From Bacteroidota bacterium (GTDB lineage Bacteria; Bacteroidota; Ignavibacteria; UBA10030; UBA6906), in contig JAGDMJ010000079.1 of assembly GCA_017860555.1 (NCBI GenBank), positions 1 to 10,173 of the forward strand: 10,173 nt of DNA, written 5' to 3'. Under the pieces are notes generated by a model. That model saw only the letters and a list, made by a program, of their open reading frames with translations. It made no database searches and had not been told where the DNA came from. Positions 1-6,563 of this stretch are shown in pieces. How positions within the stretch are numbered: position 1 is the first letter of the stretch; the number at the start of each line of letters is the position of its first letter. The translations under genes and the position numbers were made by a program.

Positions 1-386
1 TCGTCTGTCCGCTTGTCTTCCCACACGATGATCGCGCCTCCGGATGAATCGGAGACAATGGCGAGGGCCTCTTGAATTCCAGGCTCGGCACAGATCGCAA
101 TGCCGTTCGAATCCCACAGCGCGATGCCTGAAGCATCGATGTGTTGTGCGTAGATGTCGATGCCCTGGCCGCTACGGTAATCCACCCAGGCGATGAAGGC
201 TCCCCCGGTTCCATCACTCACCGTAACCGGGCGGTCCTGGTAATCGAACGCAGTGGATATCGGCACGTTGGTGGTCGGATCGATTGGGAACTGGGCACGG
301 GCTGGACCGGCCCACACGCAGAGAAGAAGGAGTTGGAGGAGTACAACGAACGTGAAGCAGGAGCGGGTAGAAGGAGATCCTGGCAT
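1..386 (-). CDS. Secreted repeat (beta-propeller-like) protein, N-terminal 128 residues only
   Basis: The reading frame starts at ATG 386-384 and stays open to the window edge, so the C-terminus is missing. Residues 1-31 form a clear Sec signal peptide: Arg8 near the N-terminus, a hydrophobic core FVVLLQLLLLCVWAG, and a likely cleavage after ARA before Gln32. The mature part holds two copies of one motif, VSDGTGGAFIAWVDYR (56-71) and VSDSSGGAIIVWEDKR (111-126), exactly 55 residues apart. Between them is a DIYAQ..D..G...W..NG segment. Such repeats are typical of beta-propeller-like secreted proteins of Bacteroidota/Ignavibacteriota-like bacteria, which often end in a type IX sorting domain; that end is not visible here. 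A G-rich stretch (GGGGGG) lies about 5 bases before the ATG and may serve as ribosome binding site. The 60-base gap to the upstream gene suggests its own promoter and a function separate from the operon. The CDS call is firm; the propeller label is inference. Confidence 0.8.
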   Translation of the reverse strand, partial: MPGSPSTRSCFTFVVLLQLLLLCVWAGPARAQFPIDPTTNVPISTAFDYQDRPVTVSDGTGGAFIAWVDYRSGQGIDIYAQHIDASGIALWDSNGIAICAEPGIQEALAIVSDSSGGAIIVWEDKRTD

Positions 387-446
387 GGTGCCCCCCGAAG
401 GTATATGTATGAGTGTGTTTGGATGTATTGTCATTCTCTGCGCGTC
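387..446 (-). promoter_or_regulatory. Intergenic gap with a possible weak promoter for the secreted repeat protein
   Basis: This is the only real intergenic gap in the window (60 bases). On the minus strand it contains ATGACA (434-429), a 17-base spacer and the AT-rich stretch CATACATATA beginning at 411. The spacing fits a sigma70-type promoter, but the hexamers match the consensus poorly. No hairpin or T-tract terminator was seen for the upstream operon, so read-through cannot be excluded. Confidence 0.2.
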
Positions 447-1913
447 TTACCCGGCGTGATCGTACTTCAGCGGATTGTCCGCGTCAAACCCGAACAGCCG
501 GGGGTTTTCACCGATCACTGCGGCTGCGATGATGTAAAAGACATAGTCGTAGGTCTCCTGTGGGATCAGGTTTCTGTTGAGGAGTTTCCAGAAATTGCGC
601 TCCCGCGGATTCTCCGGCATTCTATTGAGCATATCCCGTACCCTGGTTTCCTTCCAGTTGTAGCATGCCATGACCAGCAAACCGGAAGCCTGGGCCTCGC
701 GGGAGTAGATGTCGCGCAGGTAGCTGGCAGCCGCGCGCGTGGATTTCTCAAAATCGTGCCGCTCGTCGAGTTTGTCGTATCTTCGAACGTCGACCAGCGG
801 ACCGGTTTTCAGCTGATACTGGTACGCTGTCGCCGGAATGAATTGCCACATTCCCTTGGCGATTCCCGCATATGTTTCCGGGCCGCAGATCGTATGGTCA
901 AAGTTGCTCTCCTTGAGCGCGAGGTAGAAGAACTGCGGCGGCATCCCGTTCTCCAGCATGACCTCCCGGATTCTCTGGTTGTAGCCGTTCTTCTGTGCCC
1001 GTGCGAGCGATCGCATGAGAAGGGATGAGCTTTGCCAGTGGCCGATGTACTTTTTGACCGTCTCAACAAATCCCTTGGGCATGCTCACCGTGCACTCGCC
1101 AAAAAGCCGCGCCACCTTGTAGATCTGCCAGTCTTGTTCGCTCAGCTTCTCTCTGGAAATGCCGAGTTCGTCCAGGAATGCATCGTACTGGTTTTCCATG
1201 TTTCGCTGTTCGCGCCGCATTTCCTGGATCCGCGGATCGGCCGAGAGGTCCGGCCTCGCGAGCAGCTTCGCCAGCTGGACCTCGATGGTCTTTGCTGTGT
1301 AAAAGACGCTCTCGGCTGTATCGTGAAGCTGCTCGAGTTTCTTCACCCGTTGCGTCTGGTAGTACAGCATACCCAGCGTGGCGACCAGAACCACAAGAAC
1401 AGCGCCGATGAGGACCCTGTATCGCTTTCTCTGCTTTTTGCGTTCCCGATGGAAGGCCTGTCGGATCAGCATTGTATGCTCGCCGGCCTGTACGTTCTCG
1501 TCCCGGCTAAAGTAGCGTTCCGCGATCTGCGTGACGCCCGCGGGTCGTGCTGCTGGGGGAGGGGGAGGTGCCTTCGGTTTGGGTTGCTCAAGGGAGAGTT
1601 CGATCACCGGCCCATTGACCGCGAGCTCGAACCGTGCCTGCTGGGGGAGTGGCAACCGTGTTACGCGATTCCCGTCATGAAAGGTCCCGTTCCTGCTTCC
1701 AAGGTCCTTGATCCACCACTTCCCATCTTCCCAGAAGACCTCCAGATGATAGGAGCTGACTTTCGGATCGGTAAACCGGACGTCGCACTCTTCTCCGCGT
1801 CCAATCCGAAAATTGTATGCGAAGCGATTCCGCGTCTGCGTAGCCTCACCCCGCGCGACCTTGACGGTGACGGGCGGAGCCGATGAGAGCTCTGTTCTGT
1901 CCGAGATCGGCAT
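447..1913 (-). CDS. FHA domain - transmembrane - SLT lytic transglycosylase fusion (488 aa)
   Basis: The protein joins a phosphothreonine-binding FHA domain to a wall-cleaving enzyme across the inner membrane. The FHA domain (about 17-108) shows FRIGRGEECDVRF, the S-x-x-H of VSSYH and the LGSRNGTF loop. A proline-rich linker (PPPPPAARP, 116-124) and a strongly basic stretch (RERKKQRKRYR, 156-166) precede one membrane helix (about 167-185). Inside-positive charge puts the FHA domain in the cytoplasm and the rest in the periplasm. After a coiled-coil-like segment (about 190-260), the SLT domain (about 310-470) has the putative catalytic Glu335 in LALKESNFD, then GMWQFIPATA (354-363) and ACYNWKETRV (416-425), all classic SLT motifs. 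The frame is open up to 2045, but the ATG at 1913 is preferred because it follows the DcrB-like stop by two bases (TAA-GC-ATG). FHA proteins regulate many type VI secretion systems, and transglycosylases help such machines cross the wall; that role is inferred here. Confidence 0.9.
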   Translation of the reverse strand: MPISDRTELSSAPPVTVKVARGEATQTRNRFAYNFRIGRGEECDVRFTDPKVSSYHLEVFWEDGKWWIKDLGSRNGTFHDGNRVTRLPLPQQARFELAVNGPVIELSLEQPKPKAPPPPPAARPAGVTQIAERYFSRDENVQAGEHTMLIRQAFHRERKKQRKRYRVLIGAVLVVLVATLGMLYYQTQRVKKLEQLHDTAESVFYTAKTIEVQLAKLLARPDLSADPRIQEMRREQRNMENQYDAFLDELGISREKLSEQDWQIYKVARLFGECTVSMPKGFVETVKKYIGHWQSSSLLMRSLARAQKNGYNQRIREVMLENGMPPQFFYLALKESNFDHTICGPETYAGIAKGMWQFIPATAYQYQLKTGPLVDVRRYDKLDERHDFEKSTRAAASYLRDIYSREAQASGLLVMACYNWKETRVRDMLNRMPENPRERNFWKLLNRNLIPQETYDYVFYIIAAAVIGENPRLFGFDADNPLKYDHAG

Positions 1914-1915
1914 GC

Positions 1916-2371
1916 TTACCTGGGCACCCTCTGCGTATTCGCTTTTGACTTCACGGGCTCGAAACTCAGCATCATGCGCTCCACCTGAGGTCCCAGCGTC
2001 TTGCGCGTTTTCTTTGAAAAAGTCGCCGTCAGCGTGTAGGCGCATCCTTCAGCCAGAACGAAGATCTGCTCCTGGTACACCTTCAACCCGTCGGTGGGGA
2101 ACCAGGCAAAGATGGCTTGGAAGGCGGGCAGTCCGTTGGCCAGCGCAATGTTCCCTTTCTTCAGCAGCTTGCAGCTTTTGAGCTCCTGTTCCATCGCATT
2201 GATCTGCCATTCGGCGAGTTCGCGGACGTTGGTGAACGGCACATTCTCGCCGACCGTGATCAGAAGATTGTGCTGGATGGAATCAACGACCGGGCCGGCC
2301 AGCGTGTATATGGTCTTGTCCTGCCACTGGTCGAGGCAGCTGAGAGCAAAGGTGTTCGCCTGATATCTCAT
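1916..2371 (-). CDS. DcrB/DUF1795 family protein, possible Eag-type effector chaperone (151 aa)
   Basis: This small soluble protein has no signal peptide. Its pattern resembles the DcrB/DUF1795 fold: an N-terminal strand region, DSIQHNLLITVGE (30-42), a helix around ELAEWQINAMEQEL, then NGLPAFQAIFAW, VYQEQIFVLAEGCAYTLTATF, and a last helix leading to MLSFEPV. The family includes Eag proteins, cytoplasmic chaperones that stabilise the transmembrane segments of PAAR-linked type VI effectors, as well as lipoprotein members. Lack of a lipobox favours the cytoplasmic Eag-like branch. The stop codon lies two bases before the ATG of the FHA-SLT gene, implying translational coupling, and the microprotein gene ends three bases before its start. 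No prePAAR effector is visible in the window, so its client is unknown. The family call is by remembered pattern; the chaperone role is inference. Confidence 0.75.
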   Translation of the reverse strand: MRYQANTFALSCLDQWQDKTIYTLAGPVVDSIQHNLLITVGENVPFTNVRELAEWQINAMEQELKSCKLLKKGNIALANGLPAFQAIFAWFPTDGLKVYQEQIFVLAEGCAYTLTATFSKKTRKTLGPQVERMMLSFEPVKSKANTQRVPR

Positions 2372-2374
2372 GGT

Positions 2375-2518
2375 CTAGAATGAAAAGAGAAATTTGCGCC
2401 TTCTTCTGGTAATCTTGATGCTCACACCCGTTTTCACCCGGAGCGGTTCCTTTTTCGGCATGTTCTCCACGATAAGCACTTTCTTGTTCGTTCCCGCACT
2501 TCCCTGGTTCTCTGCCAT
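2375..2518 (-). CDS. 47-residue basic microprotein, unrecognised
   Basis: This short frame exactly fills the gap between the signal-peptide protein and the DcrB-like gene. ATG 2518-2516 follows the upstream stop by two bases (TGA-GC-ATG), and a good Shine-Dalgarno-like GAGGA sits about 7 bases upstream, better than most ribosome binding sites in this operon. The product begins MAENQGSAGTNKKVLIVENM, continues through the beta-strand-like RVKTGVSIKI, and ends in TRRRRKFLFSF before a TAG. The N-terminal part looks flexible and the tail is strongly basic and aromatic. No signal peptide or full membrane helix is present. I recognise no family. It could be a small structural or adaptor piece, or a chaperone partner of the adjacent DcrB-like protein. 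Coding is supported by spacing, ribosome site and the otherwise unexplained 149-base gap; function is unknown. Confidence 0.65.
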   Translation of the reverse strand: MAENQGSAGTNKKVLIVENMPKKEPLRVKTGVSIKITRRRRKFLFSF

Positions 2519-2520
2519 GC

Positions 2521-3264
2521 TCAATCCTCGATAGTGGTCTTCCCAATCCATTGCTCCTGCCCGGGGGTGAGCCGGGAGCTCTTCTTCAAAATCTCAAAAT
2601 GCTTCCGGTCTGGAAAACGTATCTGGAGTGCAAAGGATTCCTGGATATTTCCATTGACCAGCCGTGTCACCTTCAGAGGGATGCGATAGGCAACACAGCG
2701 TACAAAGGGTGCAGCGCTGTTGACAAAGGCGTAGCCAAAAAGCTCTCGTGTCGTGTGTATTGTGTCGCTGCTTTGATCATGTTCCTGCACCTCTTCCTGT
2801 ACCTCCAACAAGAGGAATCTTCCAGACCCTTGAGTGGGACAGATTGTCTGGAGCCTTTTCGGTACAACGGTCTGCTTGTAGTCGGGAGTTGGAGGCTCTT
2901 GCCTTGCCACGGGACTGAAGAGAAACAGCCCGTGCTGATTTTTCTGAAGCAGGACGAGGGTCTGTTCCCCGCCTCGCGGTTGCGCTGCATTTGCCAGCCT
3001 GCACAGTCGAACCGTGCCAAGCTTCGGGTCCTTCACCTTAAGTTCCGTTTTCAAATACGAGCGCAGCGATTCTTGGGAGTCCTCCCAGCCGTTCTCCTTT
3101 GCCCATTCCTCTACAAAATCCGCTTCACTCTTGATCTGCAGTGTTTCCAGACCCGGAGGAACGAGCTCGTGGTTCTGAGCCAGAGCTGTGAAAGCCCAGA
3201 AGAAACCGAGTGCCAGCCTTCCTATTCTCAACACTAGTCTACCGGGTATGTTCCAGGAAACCAT
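2521..3264 (-). CDS. Exported protein of unknown family, candidate periplasmic immunity protein (247 aa)
   Basis: Residues 11-29 read as a Sec signal peptide (VLRIGR, then LALGFFWAFTALA with likely cleavage before Gln30), so the mature protein should be periplasmic. No lipobox cysteine or later membrane helix is seen. The mature part is mixed alpha/beta, with VEEWAKENGW early, RFLLLEVQEEVQEHD in the middle and IQESFALQIRFP near the end. I recognise no family. The ATG at 3264 overlaps the preceding gene by 26 bases and has AAGAG about 9 bases upstream; an alternative GTG at 3234 lies just after that gene's stop and would give a compact 19-residue signal peptide. Lying directly behind a putative wall-degrading effector and being exported is what immunity proteins for periplasm-acting effectors look like, but this is inference from position. 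A periplasmic accessory role is the main alternative. Confidence 0.75.
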   Translation of the reverse strand: MVSWNIPGRLVLRIGRLALGFFWAFTALAQNHELVPPGLETLQIKSEADFVEEWAKENGWEDSQESLRSYLKTELKVKDPKLGTVRLCRLANAAQPRGGEQTLVLLQKNQHGLFLFSPVARQEPPTPDYKQTVVPKRLQTICPTQGSGRFLLLEVQEEVQEHDQSSDTIHTTRELFGYAFVNSAAPFVRCVAYRIPLKVTRLVNGNIQESFALQIRFPDRKHFEILKKSSRLTPGQEQWIGKTTIED

Positions 3265-5689
3265 ACATATACTCTTTTGCGAGTTTCACGTTTTCCAGCC
3301 CCGTGGCCGTTTTCAAATCATCCAGGTCAGTATAGCCGAATTTCTTCGCAACGGCATCATCCAGGTCCTTTGCACAGAGAAGGATGAATGCCGCCCGCGG
3401 AGCCGGGTCCCACATGTTGCTCAGGTTTCTTAACTCTACGATTTTCGCGATCATCTTGTATTCTTGATCACGAGTGATCGTCGTGGGATCAATGGCATCG
3501 GCTGCTCCAAGGTTGAGGGCGCTCTTGGCGGCCTTCACCCATATACCGTTCGAGGAATCGACAAGCGCCGGCAAATTGATATGGGCATCGACAAGAAGTG
3601 CCAGTGAGGCTTCCATGCGATACACATCCCCCAGGAGGACCTCCTTGCCACCGACCTTTGCCGATATCGCTTGCACCACTTCCAGACGTTTGAAGCCGTA
3701 CTCGAGAAACAGACGCCTAAATCCTTCGTTCTGCATTGCCTTCACGCACCGGTATGCCCAGATGAAATCTCTCAGGATCTCCTTGTCCGCCACCGATTTG
3801 AGCTCTTTCCCATCCAGTGTGAAGTGTCCCTTATCAAGATTCTGGATCTTCTTGACAGATGCGACGTCCAGCTTGAAGTTGCCAAAGAGCTTCTTGAAAA
3901 GCGCCGCATTGGCATTCTTGATATGATAGAGTGCTCCCTGAAGCTCGCCTTCGCCGGTGCCTGCTCCAACCGTCTGCTGAAATGGTCCAAACGACAAGAA
4001 CGCGCTGTCATACGTGTTTAGAGCTTCCAAACACCCTTCACTGTGCCAGATCGAGGCCCAGATGTGCCTGCTTGCGCTGCCAAGTGTAGGGACAGCAGGC
4101 GTGCTGGCAGGCTTGATGAGTGCTTCGTACAGAGTCGTTTCACCGAAATTCCCGATCCCCTGACATCCCTGAAGAGCAGCGCCACGCCCCAGCAGCCAGT
4201 CAGTAGCCCCGGGTTCGTAGACCCATACTCTCTCAGTCGCTGCAATGTTGATATCCGGCGGCCGCCCGACCACGAGTTCCTCGTTTCCCCGCTTCACGTA
4301 AAAGATGGGAGAAGGAGGGAGGTGGTCATGAATATACTTCATGAGCGTAAAGGGATGGTAATGGTACACGAGTGCTTTCCCTCCGGTGCGCGAGGGAAGA
4401 TCGACTCCGATCTTCTCGCACTCCTCCCACCACATGTATTGATTGGCAATTGTCACATCACGCTCGGAGCACTCGAATTCCTTCGTCCAGCCATCGTTCG
4501 ACTTGGTCATCTTGTCCCAGTCGATTGACCAGTATGATGTGTTGCGTGTGATCATGCCCCTCAGCCACTTCTTGTCTGCATCGCCCATCGTTTTGTAGTA
4601 GGTGGAAATTTCCGAGACACTGGCAAACTCGGAGGTGTCCCAGCCGAGCTTTGCCATGACCCCAGGCTTCTGCACTTTTTTGGTCAATGCCTGGAATTCA
4701 CACACGATGTCGTCATCCGTGTCGTCCTCCACGAGCGTCCACGCTTTCATATCCTGAGGGTGGATGATGTTTTTCGCGGCGAACAGCTCGAGGTGCAGGC
4801 CAAAGACGTCGGAAAATTCAGCTCTCGAAAGCTGGGCCGGGCGAATCACGCCGACATGCCCGATGATCTCTCCCGATTCGACAGGGTAGTTGAGCTTCGC
4901 GCACCCTTCCGACTGAAAGGCTTGGAGCTGGTCCTCGAATTCCTTCACTTCTACCAGGCGATTACCTTCCCCGTAGACCCATACACCGGTGAGGTTCATG
5001 GAAGGGACATTCACCCTTTTCCATTCTTCCTCAGCTTCATTGGATACTTCCACAATGGTCCCTCGCGGAATCACCGCAACGAAAGTGCCAGGCGTGAGCT
5101 TTTTCCCTTTCTTCACCGGTGCTGTCCGGCAGTTGAGCCCGGTTTTCTCATTCTTTGTGCGACCGTCTTCCGCCACATTGATCTTCGCCAGGATATCTCC
5201 CGAACAGGTATTCTCCTTAAGAAAAGGGAGAAAGGTCTGAAACCATGGGACGTCAGCCGAATTCTCCGGTGTGAGATCAACGTGCATATAGAGAGAGTAG
5301 AATTCCACCGCCCTGCTCGTCCATGCGTTGTGATCCGGCTCTTCAGGATTTTCGAGTACATCGAGAGTGTGCTTGATGAGCACAAAGCTTGCGGTCCCGA
5401 ACTCAAACTTTTCCTTCGAAACGGCAGTCGACAGGCGCGCGGCTATGATCGTCCCCCGGGCTATGGTCCGTACCGGCGTTCCTGCGGGGACAGAGAGATG
5501 AATGCCATTGTGCCAGGTTTGGGCAGCACCGATGGGATACCATCCGCCGTTGCCTGACTCATTCAGGACGTAGAGCAACGTTAGTCGTTCGGGATCGAAG
5601 CTCTCCGCTGGTTGCGTGAAATTCGCCGCCCTTTGTGTGGTGATGGGAAAGCTCAATCGTCCCCGGAACTTAATTGCTTTTGCCGCCAT
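3239..5689 (-). CDS. Multidomain wall-lytic candidate: M23/LytM-like, SH3-like insert, lysozyme-like C-terminus (816 aa)
   Basis: A large soluble protein without signal peptide or membrane helix. Residues about 50-140 and 268-304 resemble the two halves of an M23/LytM fold: WHNGIHLSVPAGTPVRTIARG (from 59), FVLIKH (102-107), YSLYMHVDL (131-139), SGEIIGHVG (272-280) and FGLHLELF (296-303). Key ligands differ from the family: HxxxD reads H60-N-G-I-H64 and HxH reads H299-L-E301. Between the halves, 183-248 looks like a bacterial SH3 domain (GLNCRTAP ... GVWVYG). A middle region carries VYHYHPFTLMKYI (441-453), a HP-F-like motif I associate with type VI effector proteins. From about 540 a lysozyme-like segment follows: WHSEGCLEALNTYDSAFLSF (from 548), candidate catalytic Glu551, then GPFQQT. 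The frame starts 14 bases after the previous gene's stop. It is likely exported by an injection machine rather than Sec. Domain calls are by eye; whether each domain is active is uncertain. Confidence 0.8.
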   Translation of the reverse strand: MAAKAIKFRGRLSFPITTQRAANFTQPAESFDPERLTLLYVLNESGNGGWYPIGAAQTWHNGIHLSVPAGTPVRTIARGTIIAARLSTAVSKEKFEFGTASFVLIKHTLDVLENPEEPDHNAWTSRAVEFYSLYMHVDLTPENSADVPWFQTFLPFLKENTCSGDILAKINVAEDGRTKNEKTGLNCRTAPVKKGKKLTPGTFVAVIPRGTIVEVSNEAEEEWKRVNVPSMNLTGVWVYGEGNRLVEVKEFEDQLQAFQSEGCAKLNYPVESGEIIGHVGVIRPAQLSRAEFSDVFGLHLELFAAKNIIHPQDMKAWTLVEDDTDDDIVCEFQALTKKVQKPGVMAKLGWDTSEFASVSEISTYYKTMGDADKKWLRGMITRNTSYWSIDWDKMTKSNDGWTKEFECSERDVTIANQYMWWEECEKIGVDLPSRTGGKALVYHYHPFTLMKYIHDHLPPSPIFYVKRGNEELVVGRPPDINIAATERVWVYEPGATDWLLGRGAALQGCQGIGNFGETTLYEALIKPASTPAVPTLGSASRHIWASIWHSEGCLEALNTYDSAFLSFGPFQQTVGAGTGEGELQGALYHIKNANAALFKKLFGNFKLDVASVKKIQNLDKGHFTLDGKELKSVADKEILRDFIWAYRCVKAMQNEGFRRLFLEYGFKRLEVVQAISAKVGGKEVLLGDVYRMEASLALLVDAHINLPALVDSSNGIWVKAAKSALNLGAADAIDPTTITRDQEYKMIAKIVELRNLSNMWDPAPRAAFILLCAKDLDDAVAKKFGYTDLDDLKTATGLENVKLAKEYMYGFLEHTR

Positions 5690-5703
5690 GAGAGCTCACG
5701 ATT

Positions 5704-6552
5704 TCATTTTTTCTGATCGACAAATTCCACGGTGACAGGCCCGGGGGGAACATCTTTTTCAAATGCCTTACCTTCTTTGTCCAGTTTCCCCTTCCGCTGG
5801 GAGCCGTCGGCGCAATGGAGAATATACTCGAGGCCAGGAATTGGTTTACCAGCATCGTCATTCAATTCGAGACTCACACCATCCTTGAACTCGAGCGGGC
5901 CAGATTCTCCACCGACCTCTCCGACGGTGACCCTGAAGAAGTACTGTGGCGCCTGATATCCCTTTTCCGCCTCGTGAGCAGACGGAATGTTGCCGGTATC
6001 GTCCTGATACTCAAACTCCCATTCAGCTTCGATCTTCTTGTTCCCCACCGGAGTTGTGAATGTCGATACGAGTTCATTCGCCCCACTCTCATCGTGCTCA
6101 AAAATATGGATGAGCGCCTCAACGCCGTCCGGCACTCCCTTCACATCTGCCGTCAATTTGAGCGTATCCCCGCGCCGCACCTCGCTTTTGTCCCACTTCG
6201 CGTTGGTGATCTGAACCGGCGGCACCACCTTGAGCGGCGGGGATTTCTTCTGCAGACCATGCTTCGGCAGTTTCACGGTCGCGTATAACTCATCCCTGAC
6301 GTCTGCGGGAACGCGGATCTGCGCCCAGAACTTGTTGCCAGCGGTTCGTTCGCTGTACTTCCCCAGCGACTTGCCGGATGCGTCCGTGAGCTCGACCTGG
6401 ATCTCGGAATTGTTCCCGATGTAAAGGGTTTGCACTTCCAATCCCACCAGCCCCCCCACCGCGGCGAGCCTCTTCGACCACATCACCTGCTCGATCGAGG
6501 AGGGGAGGGCGACCTTCTTTGCCTGGCTCGTTTGACTTGAATGCTCTGCCAT
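5704..6552 (-). CDS. Ig-like / carboxypeptidase-regulatory-like adaptor protein of injection-system islands (282 aa)
   Basis: This soluble, all-beta protein lacks a signal peptide. Residues about 45-110 form one Ig-like unit (NNSEIQVELTDASGKSLG, then KFWAQIRVPADVRDELYATV). Residues about 113-225 form a second, starting ITNAKWDKSEVRRGDTLKL and including ALIHIFEHDESG, EAEWEFEYQDDTG and YFFRVTVGE. The C-terminal part (about 226-282) reads VSLELNDDAGKPIPGLEYI, then DGSQRKGKLDKEGKAFEKDV and PPGPVTVEF. That last pattern (DG-x-x-x-x-G-x-LD-x-x-G followed by PPG) is one I know from C-terminal extensions and neighbours of VgrG spike proteins. It suggests a carrier, docking or spike-decorating role rather than an enzyme, and I see no catalytic motif. 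It sits 11 bases after the stop of the 359-residue gene and 14 bases before the wall-lytic gene, so it may adapt that cargo. Family recognition is from memory; the role is inferred. Confidence 0.75.
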   Translation of the reverse strand: MAEHSSQTSQAKKVALPSSIEQVMWSKRLAAVGGLVGLEVQTLYIGNNSEIQVELTDASGKSLGKYSERTAGNKFWAQIRVPADVRDELYATVKLPKHGLQKKSPPLKVVPPVQITNAKWDKSEVRRGDTLKLTADVKGVPDGVEALIHIFEHDESGANELVSTFTTPVGNKKIEAEWEFEYQDDTGNIPSAHEAEKGYQAPQYFFRVTVGEVGGESGPLEFKDGVSLELNDDAGKPIPGLEYILHCADGSQRKGKLDKEGKAFEKDVPPGPVTVEFVDQKK

Positions 6553-6563
6553 CGCTGTGATCG

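Noticed and set aside
141..1028. Plus-strand open frame of 295 codons
   Set aside because: It runs antisense to the SLT-coding part of the FHA-SLT gene, whose motifs are unmistakable, and across the secreted-protein signal peptide. Its product shows no domain-like pattern.
1551..1572. G-rich tract as a repeat or G-quadruplex element
   Set aside because: It encodes the proline-rich linker of the FHA-SLT protein, which explains the base pattern.
1032..1886. Plus-strand open frame of 284 codons
   Set aside because: Antisense to the FHA, linker and membrane segments of the FHA-SLT gene; composition is that of a shadow frame.
1914..2045. 44-residue N-terminal extension of the FHA-SLT protein
   Set aside because: It would overlap the DcrB-like gene by 130 bases; the ATG at 1913, two bases after that gene's stop, is the better start.
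2283..2546. Minus-strand frame of 87 codons
   Set aside because: It overlaps the end of the exported-protein gene, the microprotein and the start of the DcrB-like gene in another frame, and its product is low-complexity polar sequence.
2551..3237. Plus-strand open frame of 228 codons
   Set aside because: Antisense to the exported protein, which has a proper signal peptide and fits the operon spacing.
3262..3271. CATACATATA shared with the gap upstream of the secreted-protein gene (minus strand, 411-402)
   Set aside because: A ten-base AT-rich match, here inside coding sequence and in opposite orientation; expected by chance.
4760..5557. Plus-strand open frame of 265 codons
   Set aside because: Fully antisense to the M23/SH3-like region with no ribosome site or recognisable motif.
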